Origin: Priestia iocasae
GTDB lineage: Bacteria; Bacillota; Bacilli; Bacillales; Bacillaceae_H
NCBI RefSeq assembly: GCF_016909075.1
Contig: NZ_JAFBFC010000001.1
Span: 984,945 to 1,048,944, forward strand
DNA length: 64,000 nucleotides
Reading direction: 5' to 3'
Shown piece by piece: positions 27,523-36,905 of this stretch. A program made the translations under genes and the position numbers. Positions within the stretch are counted from its first letter, which is position 1; each line of letters opens with the position of its first letter. A model generated the notes under the pieces. The model was not told the origin of the DNA. It was given only the letters and a program-made list of their open reading frames with translations, and made no database searches.

Positions 27523-28611
27523 TTATTCTTTCCAAACCTTCCACCATTTTTTATTCGTACGCTTTGCTTCTGCAGCGGCAGCTTGGCGAAAACCTTGAAC
27601 AAACTCGCTAAACATTTGCTCACGCTCTGAAATGTTTTGCCGGTGAATTTTACGGTCTTTTTCCATTTCTTTCAAAAAGTAGATACGCTCTTCGTTCATC
27701 GAATCAATTAAGTCTCTCAGTTCTTCACTTGCTGTACTACTTGAATTAGTGAGTTTTTCCACCATAAATTTGACTTGATTCATGGCAACAGTTGAATTGC
27801 TTGAAAAGCGATCTAATAAATATTGCATTTCTTTCGATGATTCATCTGAAGATTGAGCCATTTCATTTAAAACGCGCATCGTTTCTTCTTTTTGATCTTT
27901 TGACAAATCAGTGATATCATCCATCACATTTGCAATTTCTTCAAATGCGAGCTCGTTTGTACGAATAATCTTCTTTGAAATATTTTCTACTTCTTTTACA
28001 TTTCGCTCAGAGGATTCAGCAATAAAAGCTTCAACGGATTCAACAATTTCTGCTGTTTGATGATTGCCTTTTTCAATTTCTTTTTTTACTTCTGAAATAA
28101 TTTCTTCTCTTACTTCATTTCGAATGCCTTGTCGCATTTCAGATAACAAATCTTTCTTGAAAGAATCAAGAGCAGCAAAGACGTCTTCGTAGGTTTTTGC
28201 TTTGTCAATGAGCTCACCGTGTACATGCTCTGAGTCAGACAAAGATAAAGCTGTACCTATTTCATCCTCTTCCACTTGCTCTTTCTGTTTTTCAAGTTCA
28301 GACTCTTCTTCACCGACTGGTTCCATTACATCTTCGGTAGCTGTTACCAAATCTTCTTCTGATGTTGCTACTTGTTGCAAAGACTCAGTAGTCATTAACT
28401 GCACATATTCACGAATGTCTGGCCAACTTACTTTTTGTTCAACTAACTCTCTTACATCTTTAAACAATTCCATTTGCTCTTGTCTATACACTCTTGCATT
28501 ATTAATTCGTTCTATTTTTATGTACCCTTCAAGTTGGTCCTCCCATTGTTTTAGCGTGCGTTTATCTACTCTTAATGCATCCGATACTTTTTTTATTGTA
28601 TAGTGCTCCAT
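27523..28611 (-). CDS. MerR-type DNA-binding protein with long coiled coil and Trp/Lys-rich C-terminus
   Basis: The 362-residue protein has an N-terminal MerR-like helix-turn-helix (about residues 1-70, YTIKKVSDALRVDKRTLKQW). An acidic linker follows (about 85-125), then a long predicted coiled coil (about 135-340), and it ends KKWWKVWKE. There is no effector domain of a classical MerR activator. This architecture resembles RacA, the chromosome anchor of sporulating Bacillus, and plasmid DUF3967-type proteins with KKWW tails. A role in DNA anchoring or segregation is inferred, not shown. The ATG at 28611 (MEHYTI) follows GAGAGGATGG. Confidence 0.75.
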   Translation of the reverse strand: MEHYTIKKVSDALRVDKRTLKQWEDQLEGYIKIERINNARVYRQEQMELFKDVRELVEQKVSWPDIREYVQLMTTESLQQVATSEEDLVTATEDVMEPVGEEESELEKQKEQVEEDEIGTALSLSDSEHVHGELIDKAKTYEDVFAALDSFKKDLLSEMRQGIRNEVREEIISEVKKEIEKGNHQTAEIVESVEAFIAESSERNVKEVENISKKIIRTNELAFEEIANVMDDITDLSKDQKEETMRVLNEMAQSSDESSKEMQYLLDRFSSNSTVAMNQVKFMVEKLTNSSSTASEELRDLIDSMNEERIYFLKEMEKDRKIHRQNISEREQMFSEFVQGFRQAAAAEAKRTNKKWWKVWKE

Positions 28612-28803
28612 AGAATGACACCATCCTCTCTTTTTATGCAAAGCTTGATAAAATTGTCATTTTAAAGCTTCGTATGTAGCTTGTTTGTTTTATTCACCAC
28701 AGATTCCTCTTTTTTCCTGCCTGTTGACAAAGGTTGTCAAAACTAGACGTAATCTTTGCTTTATGTAAAGAATTGAAGAATGATGTAATAATAGCCGTTT
28801 TAT

Positions 28804-28832
28804 TTGACGAATAAGTAAAATTTCGTTATTAT
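28804..28832 (+). promoter_or_regulatory. Sigma-A promoter of the arsR-aldH unit
   Basis: TTGACG and TATTAT are spaced by 17 bases, directly upstream of the operator at 28833. The rest of the 28612-28936 gap shows no gene. Confidence 0.72.
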
Positions 28833-28867
28833 ACGTTTAAGCGTTTAAGTTCTTAAACGTTTAGACG
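28833..28867 (+). promoter_or_regulatory. Candidate ArsR-family operator
   Basis: A perfect palindrome CGTTTAAGTTCTTAAACG (28842-28859) is flanked by the half-sites ACGTTTAAG and AAACGTTTAGACG. It sits over the predicted transcription start, as expected for a repressor site used by the downstream ArsR protein. Confidence 0.65.
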
Positions 28868-28936
28868 ACATATCATAATCATGAAATAAATAGGGTATAA
28901 CTGATAAAAGAAGAAAGCAGAAAAGAGGAACAAACA

Positions 28937-29272
28937 ATGAGTGAAAAAGCCGTTCGGTTATTTCGAGCAAGCATACCAGTATTTCAAGCGTTAAGTGATC
29001 CAGCAAGACAAGATATTATTTTATTGTTAGCCGAAAAAGAGCCATTAACAGTGAATGAAATTGCAGCCGAATCAACACTATCACGTCCAGCTGTTTCTCA
29101 TCATTTGAAAATATTACGTGATCAAAAGTTAGTTCAAATTGAGCAAAAAGGAACACAACGTCATTATTCTTTAGCTTTAGAAGATGCTGTTGGATTATTA
29201 AAAGCGTTATTAGCTACTGTTGAGGAAGAATGCTTTACACAAGAAGTAAGGGAGGATTCTTATGAATCATGA
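28937..29272 (+). CDS. ArsR-family transcriptional repressor
   Basis: The 111-residue protein is a single winged-helix domain ([15 protein letters not shown], then [15 protein letters not shown] as the recognition helix). No cysteine pair of the arsenic or cadmium sensing kind is visible in the recognition helix, so it may not sense metal. It overlaps the aldehyde dehydrogenase gene by eleven bases, and a palindromic operator lies in its promoter. It therefore probably autoregulates the pair. The inducer is unknown. Confidence 0.9.
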   Translation: MSEKAVRLFRASIPVFQALSDPARQDIILLLAEKEPLTVNEIAAESTLSRPAVSHHLKILRDQKLVQIEQKGTQRHYSLALEDAVGLLKALLATVEEECFTQEVREDSYES

Positions 29273-30662
29273 ACAGTATTATGTAACGGATGAAGCAGTG
29301 ATTGCACATATTGTCGAAAAGCAAAAGCATTATTTTCACGAAGGCCAAACACGAGATGTAAAAAAACGCATTGAAGGGCTTGAAACGTTAAGGAAAATGG
29401 TTAAAGACCATGAACAAGAGATTTTAGAAGCAATGAAAACAGATTTAAACAAATCAGAGGTGGAAGCCTATACAACAGAAATTGGTGTGCTACTAGAGGA
29501 AATTCGCTTTACATTAAAACATATTCATAAATGGGTGAAGACGAAGAAAGTCAAAACAGCGTTAACTCACGTAGGGTCTAAAGGATATGTTGTTCCGGAG
29601 CCGTATGGTGTCACACTCGTCATAGCACCATGGAACTATCCACTTAACTTAGCGCTGTCTCCAGTCGTAGGAGCGCTAGCAGCAGGTAACACAGTTGTGT
29701 TAAAACCTTCTGAACTAACGCCAAATGTTTCTCGTTTATTAGAGAAAATGCTAGCAAAGGCATTTGATCCATCGTTGATAACGGTTGTAGAAGGCAGTGT
29801 GGAAACGAGTGAAATTCTCTTAAAACAAAAGTTCGATTATATCTTCTTTACAGGAAGCGTTAATGTGGGGAAAATCGTCATGCAAGAAGCAGCGAAGCAG
29901 CTTATTCCTGTGACATTAGAGCTTGGCGGAAAAAGCCCGTGCATTGTACATGAAGATGCGAATATTGAGCTAGCAGCAAAGCGAATTATGTTTGGTAAGG
30001 GAATTAATGCAGGGCAAACGTGCGTAGCCCCTGACTATTTGTTTGTGCATAAAAACGTAAAGTCGGCATTAATAGATCAACTTCAAAAAGTTATTCATGA
30101 GTTTTATGGTGAATATCCAGAACAAAGCGACCGCTATGGGCGAATTGTAAGTAAGCGTCATTTTGAGCGCCTTCGCTCTTTTCTACAAGATGGTGAGATT
30201 GTAGTAGGTGGTCAAGTAAATGAAGATGAATGGAAATTAAGTCCAACCATTTTAGACCACGTAAATGAGGATGCTCCTGTTATGCAAGAAGAAATTTTCG
30301 GCCCTATTTTACCTTTGATGGAATATGATGAGCTTTCTGAAGTAATTCAATTTGTGAATAATCGTCCAAAGCCACTGGCCTTATATTTGTTTACCGAAAG
30401 TGATGAGGTTCAACAGCAAATTGTAAACAATATTTCGTACGGGGGTGGCTGTATTAACGATACATTAATGCATTTAGCGACTCCGTATTTACCGTTTGGT
30501 GGTGTCGGAGAGAGTGGAGTTGGACAATACCATGGAGAAAGTAGCTTCCAAACGTTTTCTCATTATAAAAGTGTGTTAAAACAAACAACGAAATTCGATA
30601 TGTCGTTTCGCTATCCGTCTGAAAAGCAAAACATCGCAATTATAAAAAAATTGTTAAGGTAA
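29262..30662 (+). CDS. Aldehyde dehydrogenase, class 3-like (YwdH type)
   Basis: This 466-residue NAD(P)-dependent dehydrogenase has [14 protein letters not shown], the cofactor-site FTGSVNVGK, the catalytic Glu in [11 protein letters not shown] and the catalytic Cys in [11 protein letters not shown]. It lacks an N-terminal extension and ends with a longer tail, as in the fatty/aromatic aldehyde class that includes B. subtilis YwdH. The start lies inside arsR. Oxidation of long-chain or reactive aldehydes is likely; the exact substrate is unknown. Confidence 0.92.
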   Translation: MNHEQYYVTDEAVIAHIVEKQKHYFHEGQTRDVKKRIEGLETLRKMVKDHEQEILEAMKTDLNKSEVEAYTTEIGVLLEEIRFTLKHIHKWVKTKKVKTALTHVGSKGYVVPEPYGVTLVIAPWNYPLNLALSPVVGALAAGNTVVLKPSELTPNVSRLLEKMLAKAFDPSLITVVEGSVETSEILLKQKFDYIFFTGSVNVGKIVMQEAAKQLIPVTLELGGKSPCIVHEDANIELAAKRIMFGKGINAGQTCVAPDYLFVHKNVKSALIDQLQKVIHEFYGEYPEQSDRYGRIVSKRHFERLRSFLQDGEIVVGGQVNEDEWKLSPTILDHVNEDAPVMQEEIFGPILPLMEYDELSEVIQFVNNRPKPLALYLFTESDEVQQQIVNNISYGGGCINDTLMHLATPYLPFGGVGESGVGQYHGESSFQTFSHYKSVLKQTTKFDMSFRYPSEKQNIAIIKKLLR

Positions 30663-30664
30663 CC

Positions 30665-30707
30665 AAAAAGCTGATTCAATATGTGTGAATTGAATCAGCT
30701 TTTTTAT
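30665..30707 (+). terminator. Terminator after the aldehyde dehydrogenase gene
   Basis: AAAAGCTGATTCAAT pairs with ATTGAATCAGCTTTT and is followed by T residues. Confidence 0.9.
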
Positions 30708-30770
30708 GTATGAAAAGCTCAATTTTTTCAAAAGATAAACTGACTACATATGAAGAGTGGAGTGAGTAAC

Positions 30771-30947
30771 ATGGATGTAAAGCGTATAAAACAAATTTTA
30801 TCATCAACAGCGGATATTGAAGTTACATACAACCATCAATCGGTCTGGATTGATGAATTGAATGAAGATGGAACAGTGACCATCCATTCTAGAGGTCCGT
30901 TAGAAGAAAGAACAACTGTAGATGTAGCAGATTTGCAAGAAAAATAA
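30771..30947 (+). CDS. sspH: H-type small acid-soluble spore protein
   Basis: The 58-residue protein begins MDVKRIKQILSSTADIEVTY and contains the family-like segment VWIDELNEDGTVTIHSRGP. Length and pattern fit the SspH family, whose members bind in the spore core and are made in the forespore. The ATG at 30771 follows GAGTGGAGTGAGTAAC; an earlier in-frame start has no good site. I did not identify a sigma-G promoter with confidence. Confidence 0.85.
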   Translation: MDVKRIKQILSSTADIEVTYNHQSVWIDELNEDGTVTIHSRGPLEERTTVDVADLQEK

Positions 30948-31006
30948 ATAATTGTACAATATCCTTTGCTTATCATGCACGTTCACAATTAAAAAGAGGT
31001 AAACAA

Positions 31007-31035
31007 AAAAAGACTCCTAAACTAGGAGTCTTTTG
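31007..31035 (-). terminator. Terminator of the cold-shock gene
   Basis: AAAAGACTCCTA pairs with TAGGAGTCTTTT, and a T-run follows on the minus strand. Confidence 0.85.
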
Positions 31036-31046
31036 TAGTTATCAGC

Positions 31047-31244
31047 TTATTTTTGAACGTTAGTAGCTTGAGGTCCACGAGCACCTTCAACAACTTCGAA
31101 AGAAACTTCTTGACCTTCTTCTAAAGTTTTGAAGCCGTCGCCTTGAATTGCAGAGTAATGAACGAATACGTCATTTTGACCTTCAACTTCGATGAAGCCG
31201 AACCCTTTTTCTGCGTTAAACCATTTTACTTTACCTTGTAACAT
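31047..31244 (-). CDS. Cold-shock protein of the CspA/CspB family
   Basis: The 65-residue single OB-fold protein starts [20 protein letters not shown] and has the RNA-binding motifs KGFGFI and VFVHYS. It acts as an RNA chaperone. The ATG at 31244 follows AGGAGGTACATTAAT, so the longer frame is not used. The AT-rich leader of about 100 bases upstream (31245-31360) is typical of cold-shock genes, but I could not place a specific cold box. Which of cspB, cspC or cspD it corresponds to is not decidable here. Confidence 0.95.
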   Translation of the reverse strand: MLQGKVKWFNAEKGFGFIEVEGQNDVFVHYSAIQGDGFKTLEEGQEVSFEVVEGARGPQATNVQK

Positions 31245-31420
31245 ATTAATGTACCTCCTATGTGGCAAACTCTCCACAAATATATTACTATTCTTGCTCT
31301 GCACAATCTATTAAGACGAAAAACATGGTAAAACATATTTCTTCTCTCAATCATGTTTGAACAAAAATAAGTACCTTTAATTTAACAAATTTAGAGGTGA
31401 AGTGCAAGAGGGTTTGCTTG

Positions 31421-32110
31421 TTAAATAAGCGTCTCAGTCTTTGGGAATAGCCACTTCTCTTGCTTATAAGCCATGTCCCAAAACAGGTATTCAAGCTCGC
31501 AACTTTTAATAAAATGATCTTTCATTTTTGCTCGTTCTTCCTCTGATGCTTGTGCTGCTAATTCATCTAATTTATCGCAATACCATTGTGTAGAGCTGTT
31601 TACTTTTTCAGCTCCATAAAACGTAATCCATTCATAAAATGGATGAGTAGGCTCTAGATTTATGTCTTTTATTAGTTTTTGACCAATTTCTAAATACGTC
31701 CATGGGCAAGGCAGTAAAACAGCAATTATTTCTCCTAAAGAACCTGTATGAGCAACAGTCATCATATGTTTAATATAGTGACTTGCCGTTGGTGCGAGTG
31801 GTTCATGATGTAAATCTTCATACTTAACACCAGCAACTTCACAAAAGTTATTGTGAGGGTGGATTTCACTATTAAGTACAAAGGAGATTCCTTCATTGAA
31901 CACGGCCATTTCCTCGCGATTTTCACATTTTGTAATCGCCGCAGCGTAAATTCGTACGAAGGCCGTTAAATATTCAAAGTCTTGAGAAACGTAGTGAATG
32001 AGCGCTTCTTTAGGAACGTTGCCCTCACCAATTCCTTTCACAAACGGATGGTTAAAGATGGCTTGATAAATGTGATCGGCCTCAAGGCGCAATTCAGCTG
32101 AGAATGACAT
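31421..32110 (-). CDS. tenA: Thiaminase II / aminopyrimidine aminohydrolase
   Basis: The 229-residue helical protein has the TenA landmarks YVSQDFEYLTAF near the N-terminus and the catalytic Cys in LLPCPWTYLEIG. TenA salvages thiamine by hydrolysing degraded aminomethyl-pyrimidine to hydroxymethyl-pyrimidine, the substrate of ThiD. The ATG at 32110 follows GGGAGGAATTGTATC. A TPP riboswitch with its own terminator lies directly upstream on the same strand, so the gene is shut off by thiamine diphosphate. Confidence 0.93.
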   Translation of the reverse strand: MSFSAELRLEADHIYQAIFNHPFVKGIGEGNVPKEALIHYVSQDFEYLTAFVRIYAAAITKCENREEMAVFNEGISFVLNSEIHPHNNFCEVAGVKYEDLHHEPLAPTASHYIKHMMTVAHTGSLGEIIAVLLPCPWTYLEIGQKLIKDINLEPTHPFYEWITFYGAEKVNSSTQWYCDKLDELAAQASEEERAKMKDHFIKSCELEYLFWDMAYKQEKWLFPKTETLI

Positions 32111-32162
32111 GATACAATTCCTCCCTAAAAGTAGTTTGGAAGACACATAGGGGAAAAGAGCA

Positions 32163-32191
32163 ATAAAAAACACTCCGCACGGACGGAGTGG
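32163..32191 (-). terminator. Riboswitch expression-platform terminator for tenA
   Basis: On the minus strand CCACTCCGTCCGTGCGGAGTG is followed by TTTTTTATT. It lies between the TPP aptamer and the tenA ribosome site. Confidence 0.85.
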
Positions 32192-32250
32192 TAGATGGCA
32201 GTTTATATGTAAAAAGTATAGAGGCGTAGTCCCTCTACTAAACTGAACAT

Positions 32251-32336
32251 TACCACTTCCCTACGCTGGTATAACCCAGATCAGGTTCAAAGGGATCAAG
32301 TAACCTTGTCTCAGCCCGAAGGCACCCCTAGTGGAC
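32251..32336 (-). promoter_or_regulatory. TPP riboswitch upstream of tenA
   Basis: Reading the minus strand, CCACTAGGGGTGCC begins the P1/P2 region. Then GGCTGAGA, GAACCTGATCTGG and GCGTAGGGAAGTGG give the full conserved THI-box core. P1 can form between CCAC and GTGG. Confidence 0.95.
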
Positions 32337-32828
32337 TTCCTATTGAATTCTACTATAACATGCTTGTTAAAAGAAGGAAAGGTGTGTAGACGCTAATCTC
32401 TTTGTTCATGTGCGAAGAACATGTATGAATTTAGGTGAACATTAAAATTAATAAGCTGCCTATAGATTAATATTCTAAATGAAGGTATTTAAAAATCTTT
32501 ATACAGAGGATAGATGATAGTCTCTATAGGGTTTTAGCGTTTCATTTGAATGTAAATAAGTATTACGGATATATTACGATTCATGTCGAAATGTGCAAAA
32601 GTACAAAAAAGTGTGTATAATATGAGATAGTTGAATAAGAAATATTCTATTCTAGAAAAATATTTTATAAGTAAAAAATTTGAAAAATTCTATTTAGACA
32701 ATTTGTTTTTATAGGTCATTCAAGTGCACATTATTGTCCTTAAATAAAATTTTTCAATTTTTTCAGTTTAATAGACCACTAAACCTATGAGATTACTATG
32801 AATTAATGATGATTAGGAGGTTGATTAG
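32337..32828. other. AT-rich intergenic region, mostly without recognisable features
   Basis: No gene is visible. A TATAAT at 32616-32621 could be the -10 of a promoter for the downstream symporter, leaving a leader of about 200 bases, but no convincing -35 box pairs with it. Confidence 0.4.
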
Positions 32829-34208
32829 ATGAATTTATCAGCATGGGATATGTTTATTGATTTAGGATTCATCGCGTTACTACTATTAGTAGGAACAATT
32901 ATTCGAGCAAAAGTCAGGTGGGTGCAAAATCTATTCTTACCAGCGAGCATTATCGCCGGAATTTTAGCTTTAGCACTAGGACCTAATGGAGTAGGGATTA
33001 TTCCATTTACAGATCAAATTGGAACGTATCCAGGCATTCTAATTGCCGTTATTTTCGGTGCATTACCAATTGCGACACAAAATGTAAAGTGGAAAGAGAT
33101 TGCAGGACGAGTAGGAAGTATGTGGTCTTATTCTCAAATGATCATGTTAGCAATGTGGGGAGCAGGCTTACTATTTGGATTGCTTATTCTTAATAACGTT
33201 TGGGGAGACTTAAACTTAGGTTTCGGTTTACTGTTAGCAGCAGGTTTTGTAGGTGGCCATGGTACTGCAGCAGCTGTTGGTGATGCATTTGCAAAGCAAG
33301 GTTGGGATGATGCATTATCCCTTGCGATGACGTCTGCAACAGTCGGAGTTATTTGTTCAATTGTAGTAGGTTTATCATTTATTAAATACTATTCGAAAAA
33401 AGGTCAAACGAACTATCTTACAAGATTTGAAGATTTACCGATGGAATTGCGAACTGGGTTAGTTCCAGAAGATAAGCGTAAGAGCAGTAAGCCTGATACA
33501 GTATCTTCGATTGCCGTTGATCCACTCGTGTTGCACTTGTCCCTTGTTGTGGCAATTGCGCTAGGTGGTTATTATTTAAGTGAATTAGGTCAGTCGTTGT
33601 TACCAGATGTAACCATTCCAGCTTTTTCACTAGCATTTTTAGTAGGGTTAGCAGTAAAAGCAATGATGGTGAAAACGAAAAGTGATCAATATATTGATAA
33701 AGATACAGTAAATCGCATCAGCGGTAGTGCAACGGATTTACTTGTTGCTTTTGGAATTGCCTCAATTAGTTTATCGGCCGTAGCAAGTTATCTTGTACCA
33801 CTTCTTATTTTATTAGCATTTGGTTTATTGTTCGCATGGTTTGTTTTCCGTGTGTTATCAGGTAAATTCTTCGGTAACATTTGGTTTGAAAGAGGAATTT
33901 TCACGTGGGGTTGGATTACAGGTACGATGGCCATGGGAATTGCATTACTGCGTATTGCAGATCCTGAAGGTGAAAGTAAAACGCTGGATGATTATGCACT
34001 TGCTTATATTCCGGTAGCGCCTGTTGAGATTGCGATTGTCACATTTGCACCAGTCATGATTGCGACAGGACAGCATTGGTTGTTTGTTGTTATCACATTA
34101 GGTATTAGTATCGGGTTGTATTTGCTAGCGGTAGCAAAAGGCTGGGTTCAACCTAGAACGAATAAAGCGAAATCAAGTGCAGCTACTGAAGAAGTAGGCT
34201 CAAAATAA
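32829..34208 (+). CDS. Sodium/glutamate symporter-type transporter (GltS family)
   Basis: The 459-residue membrane protein has about twelve hydrophobic segments. GltS-family features are the N-terminal LFLPASIIAGILALALGP, the re-entrant-loop-like AAGFVGGHGTAAAVGDAF and a second loop in WGWITGTMAMGIALLRIAD. Such proteins import glutamate with sodium. The length is slightly above E. coli GltS. The ATG follows AGGAGGTTGATTAG. It is monocistronic with a terminator, and glutamate itself as substrate is inferred. Confidence 0.85.
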   Translation: MNLSAWDMFIDLGFIALLLLVGTIIRAKVRWVQNLFLPASIIAGILALALGPNGVGIIPFTDQIGTYPGILIAVIFGALPIATQNVKWKEIAGRVGSMWSYSQMIMLAMWGAGLLFGLLILNNVWGDLNLGFGLLLAAGFVGGHGTAAAVGDAFAKQGWDDALSLAMTSATVGVICSIVVGLSFIKYYSKKGQTNYLTRFEDLPMELRTGLVPEDKRKSSKPDTVSSIAVDPLVLHLSLVVAIALGGYYLSELGQSLLPDVTIPAFSLAFLVGLAVKAMMVKTKSDQYIDKDTVNRISGSATDLLVAFGIASISLSAVASYLVPLLILLAFGLLFAWFVFRVLSGKFFGNIWFERGIFTWGWITGTMAMGIALLRIADPEGESKTLDDYALAYIPVAPVEIAIVTFAPVMIATGQHWLFVVITLGISIGLYLLAVAKGWVQPRTNKAKSSAATEEVGSK

Positions 34209-34212
34209 AGAG

Positions 34213-34245
34213 AAGGCTCACTGTTTATAACAGTGGGCTTTTTTG
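34213..34245 (+). terminator. Terminator after the symporter gene
   Basis: AAGGCTCACTGTT pairs with AACAGTGGGCTT, with one G-U, and is followed by T residues. Confidence 0.85.
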
Positions 34246-34297
34246 TTTAAGGATGTACAAAATGTATAGAATAAGTACTAAAAAAGGAGTGAAAGAG

Positions 34298-34957
34298 ATG
34301 TGTGGCCGCTTTTATTTACATACCCCGTTAGAAGAGTTGAAGTCTGTCTTTCATTTTGACTATAGTCATGAGCTAGAACCACGCTACAACATTGCACCTA
34401 CACAATCAGTATTAGCGATTGTGCAAGAGAATGAGAGGCGGATTGGACATTTATTTGATTGGGGACTCGTTCCGTCTTGGGCGAAAGATACATCGTTTCG
34501 TCATAAGATGATCAATGCTCGTGCAGAAACATTAACTGAAAAGCCAAGCTTTAAGTCATCTTTTCGTTCAAAACGATGCATCATTTTAGCAGACGGCTTT
34601 TTTGAATGGAAAAAAGAAGGGAAAACAAAGGTACCGTATCGAATTCAGTTAAAAACAAGTCAACCATTTGCATTTGCTGGACTGTGGGAAAAGTGGGAGA
34701 AAGGTGAAGAACCACTCTATACTTGTACAATAGTAACTACTGAGCCGAACGAGTTGGTAGGAAAGCTTCACCATCGAATGGCGGTTATTTTAAAAGATGA
34801 ACATATTGATGCATGGTTAGATCCCACAATAACAGACACCGATTATCTTCAATCGTTATTAAAATCATACCCAGCGGATGAGATGGAATATAGTCAAGTC
34901 TCATCGCTTGTTAATTCACCAAAAAACGATGTAAAACAATGTATTGAACCAATATAG
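34298..34957 (+). CDS. SRAP-domain abasic-site protein (YedK/HMCES family)
   Basis: The 219-residue protein begins MCGRF; the Cys exposed after Met removal is the residue that crosslinks to abasic sites in single-stranded DNA. Other family markers are YNIAPTQ, the Glu in DGFFEWKK and the His in LHHRMAVIL. It shields abasic sites during DNA damage. The ATG at 34298 is fixed by the need for Cys at position 2 and by AAAAAGGAGTGAAAGAG upstream. It is followed 12 bases later by a hydrolase gene and is probably co-transcribed with it. Confidence 0.93.
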   Translation: MCGRFYLHTPLEELKSVFHFDYSHELEPRYNIAPTQSVLAIVQENERRIGHLFDWGLVPSWAKDTSFRHKMINARAETLTEKPSFKSSFRSKRCIILADGFFEWKKEGKTKVPYRIQLKTSQPFAFAGLWEKWEKGEEPLYTCTIVTTEPNELVGKLHHRMAVILKDEHIDAWLDPTITDTDYLQSLLKSYPADEMEYSQVSSLVNSPKNDVKQCIEPI

Positions 34958-34969
34958 AAAGGAAAAACA

Positions 34970-35893
34970 ATGAAATCTATTCATCGTTCATTAACACATA
35001 TAAAAAAAGAACGTATGCCATTTGATGTTCGTTCTCTTGAAAACCACTTTATAAATGATTATTTAAGGTTTTATGGAATAAACGATCAAGAAGTGACTTA
35101 TAGCCATGGCTATGTATCGTTTCACGATGAAAATCATTTTGTTCAATGGTTTCAGCCAACTTCTATAAAAGGAACTGTTTTATTGGTTCATGGTTACTTT
35201 GACCATGCAGCTGCTCTATCAAAAACGATTAATTATCTACTGAAGCAAAATTATGCTGTTTTAACATACGATTTACAAGGGCATGGGCTTTCGACAGGAA
35301 ACCGTGCGCATATTAATCAATTTAAAGAGTATGTTGTCTTTTTAGAGTACCTACTTACGATAATGGATGATCGGATTCAAAAACCGTTGCATGTTGTGGC
35401 TCATAGTACAGGGTGTGCCATTGTAGCATCCTATATGATGACAAACTCTTGCCCTTTTCAAAAAGTTATTTTCATTAGCCCGCTTGTTCGTTCATATAGA
35501 TGGCATGTATCAAAAGTAGGATTTTATCTTCTTTTTCCATTCATTAAGGAAATGAAGCGTATGTTTAAAGGTAACTCCTCTAACACCAAATATTTGCAGT
35601 TTGTTAAGGAAGATCCACTTCAACCTCAAAAACTTCCGCTTTCATGGTTGAAAGCGCTAATTCAATGGAATAATCAAGTAGATACGTTTCAATCCGTATC
35701 ACATCCACTTCTTATTGTTCAAGGAAAGAAAGATAAGACGGTTGATTGGCGCTATAATTTAAAAGTATTAAAAGAAAAATTTCCTCATTGTCACATTCAA
35801 ATGATTCGTAAGGGAAAGCATCAACTTTTAAATGAACAAGAAAAAATCCAAAAAGATGTGCATGAGATAATAGAACGATATCTATTATCTTAG
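34970..35893 (+). CDS. Alpha/beta hydrolase, lysophospholipase/monoglyceride lipase-like
   Basis: The 307-residue protein has the oxyanion-hole strand VLLVHGYFDHAAAL, the nucleophile elbow VVAHSTGCAIVAS (A-H-S-T-G rather than the usual G-x-S-x-G), and likely catalytic Asp in GKKDKTVDW and His in KGKHQLL. The DLQGHGLSTGNR segment is typical of the lysophospholipase-like group. No signal peptide is seen, so it acts in the cytoplasm or on the membrane face. The substrate is unknown. Confidence 0.85.
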   Translation: MKSIHRSLTHIKKERMPFDVRSLENHFINDYLRFYGINDQEVTYSHGYVSFHDENHFVQWFQPTSIKGTVLLVHGYFDHAAALSKTINYLLKQNYAVLTYDLQGHGLSTGNRAHINQFKEYVVFLEYLLTIMDDRIQKPLHVVAHSTGCAIVASYMMTNSCPFQKVIFISPLVRSYRWHVSKVGFYLLFPFIKEMKRMFKGNSSNTKYLQFVKEDPLQPQKLPLSWLKALIQWNNQVDTFQSVSHPLLIVQGKKDKTVDWRYNLKVLKEKFPHCHIQMIRKGKHQLLNEQEKIQKDVHEIIERYLLS

Positions 35894-36134
35894 AATAGAG
35901 ATTTAACTACTAATAATATAACGTTAATCTTATTTACCTATTTTATCATCAATAAGTGAGAAGAGACCCTCTACTTCAAGGAGTGAGAGAAGGGTAAGTA
36001 GTGGGTAGTTCAACCTACTTTACACTTATTTTGTAAAAAAGTGCATAACGATCTCAAAGACGAGGTATGTATAAACGAAAAGGTATCTTTCTTGCTATTT
36101 TATTAACAACCACGAATGAAAGGAGAGAACACTT

Positions 36135-36878
36135 TTGAACCGTTTTCGTTTTTACGCTATTTTAAATGTTATTGGGTTAGTACTCGTTTTAACGGTCAAT
36201 TACTTAGCAAATGCATTACCAATAGGTGGTCAAACAGCAGGAGAAGTGTCAGATAAGGTCTTTACCCTCTTTACTCCTGCTGGCTATGCCTTTACGATTT
36301 GGGGATTGATTTACCTATTACTAACGGTATGGGTAGCTCGTCAATTCTTTACGAGTGATGACCAAAAAGACATTTATCGGAAAATTGGGGTTTGGTTCTT
36401 TTTAAATGCGCTACTGAATAGCTTGTGGGTCTTTGTTTTTCAAAATGAGTACTTTAATGCATCAATTTTTATTATGCTAGGCATCTTGCTTACACTAATT
36501 ATCATCTATACCATTATTCAACATTCACCTCATTCTACGTGGTTTATGAGGTTTCCAATCTCTGTTTATATTGGGTGGATTTCTGTAGCAACCATTGTCA
36601 ATGTATTTGTCATTTTTGAAGCAAACGGCATTGAACAGTTATTTGGATTAAGTGAACAATCGTGGGCTGTTATCATGCTAATTGTGGGAGCCCTACTTGG
36701 GGTGGTCTTTACATTAACGCAAAATGACATTGTTTACTCACTAGTCTTTATTTGGGCATTTATTGCCATCATGGTGGAGCAAAGTGACCATTCTGCTATC
36801 GTAACAACAAGTAGGATAGCGATTGCGATACTAGTCATTGGAATGATCATACAAATAATCAAGAGGGTAAGGAAATAA
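36135..36878 (+). CDS. TspO/MBR-like membrane protein
   Basis: The 247-residue protein has about seven hydrophobic segments. The stretch NALPIGGQTAGEVSDKVFTL followed by FTIWGLIYLLLTVW resembles the long tryptophan-rich sensory proteins of Bacillus, distant relatives of TspO. Its role is not established; TspO proteins bind porphyrins and affect stress responses. It uses a TTG start eight bases after AAAGGAGAG. The 240-base gap upstream contains an imperfect hairpin near 35996-36025 and no gene. Confidence 0.7.
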   Translation: MNRFRFYAILNVIGLVLVLTVNYLANALPIGGQTAGEVSDKVFTLFTPAGYAFTIWGLIYLLLTVWVARQFFTSDDQKDIYRKIGVWFFLNALLNSLWVFVFQNEYFNASIFIMLGILLTLIIIYTIIQHSPHSTWFMRFPISVYIGWISVATIVNVFVIFEANGIEQLFGLSEQSWAVIMLIVGALLGVVFTLTQNDIVYSLVFIWAFIAIMVEQSDHSAIVTTSRIAIAILVIGMIIQIIKRVRK

Positions 36879-36905
36879 AAAAAGATTCTAGTCTATCTAA
36901 AAGCA

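Noticed and set aside
28202..28603. 133-codon plus-strand frame rich in Ser and Cys
   Set aside because: It is antisense to the acidic linker and head of the MerR-like gene, has no ribosome site and has a composition forced by the opposite strand.
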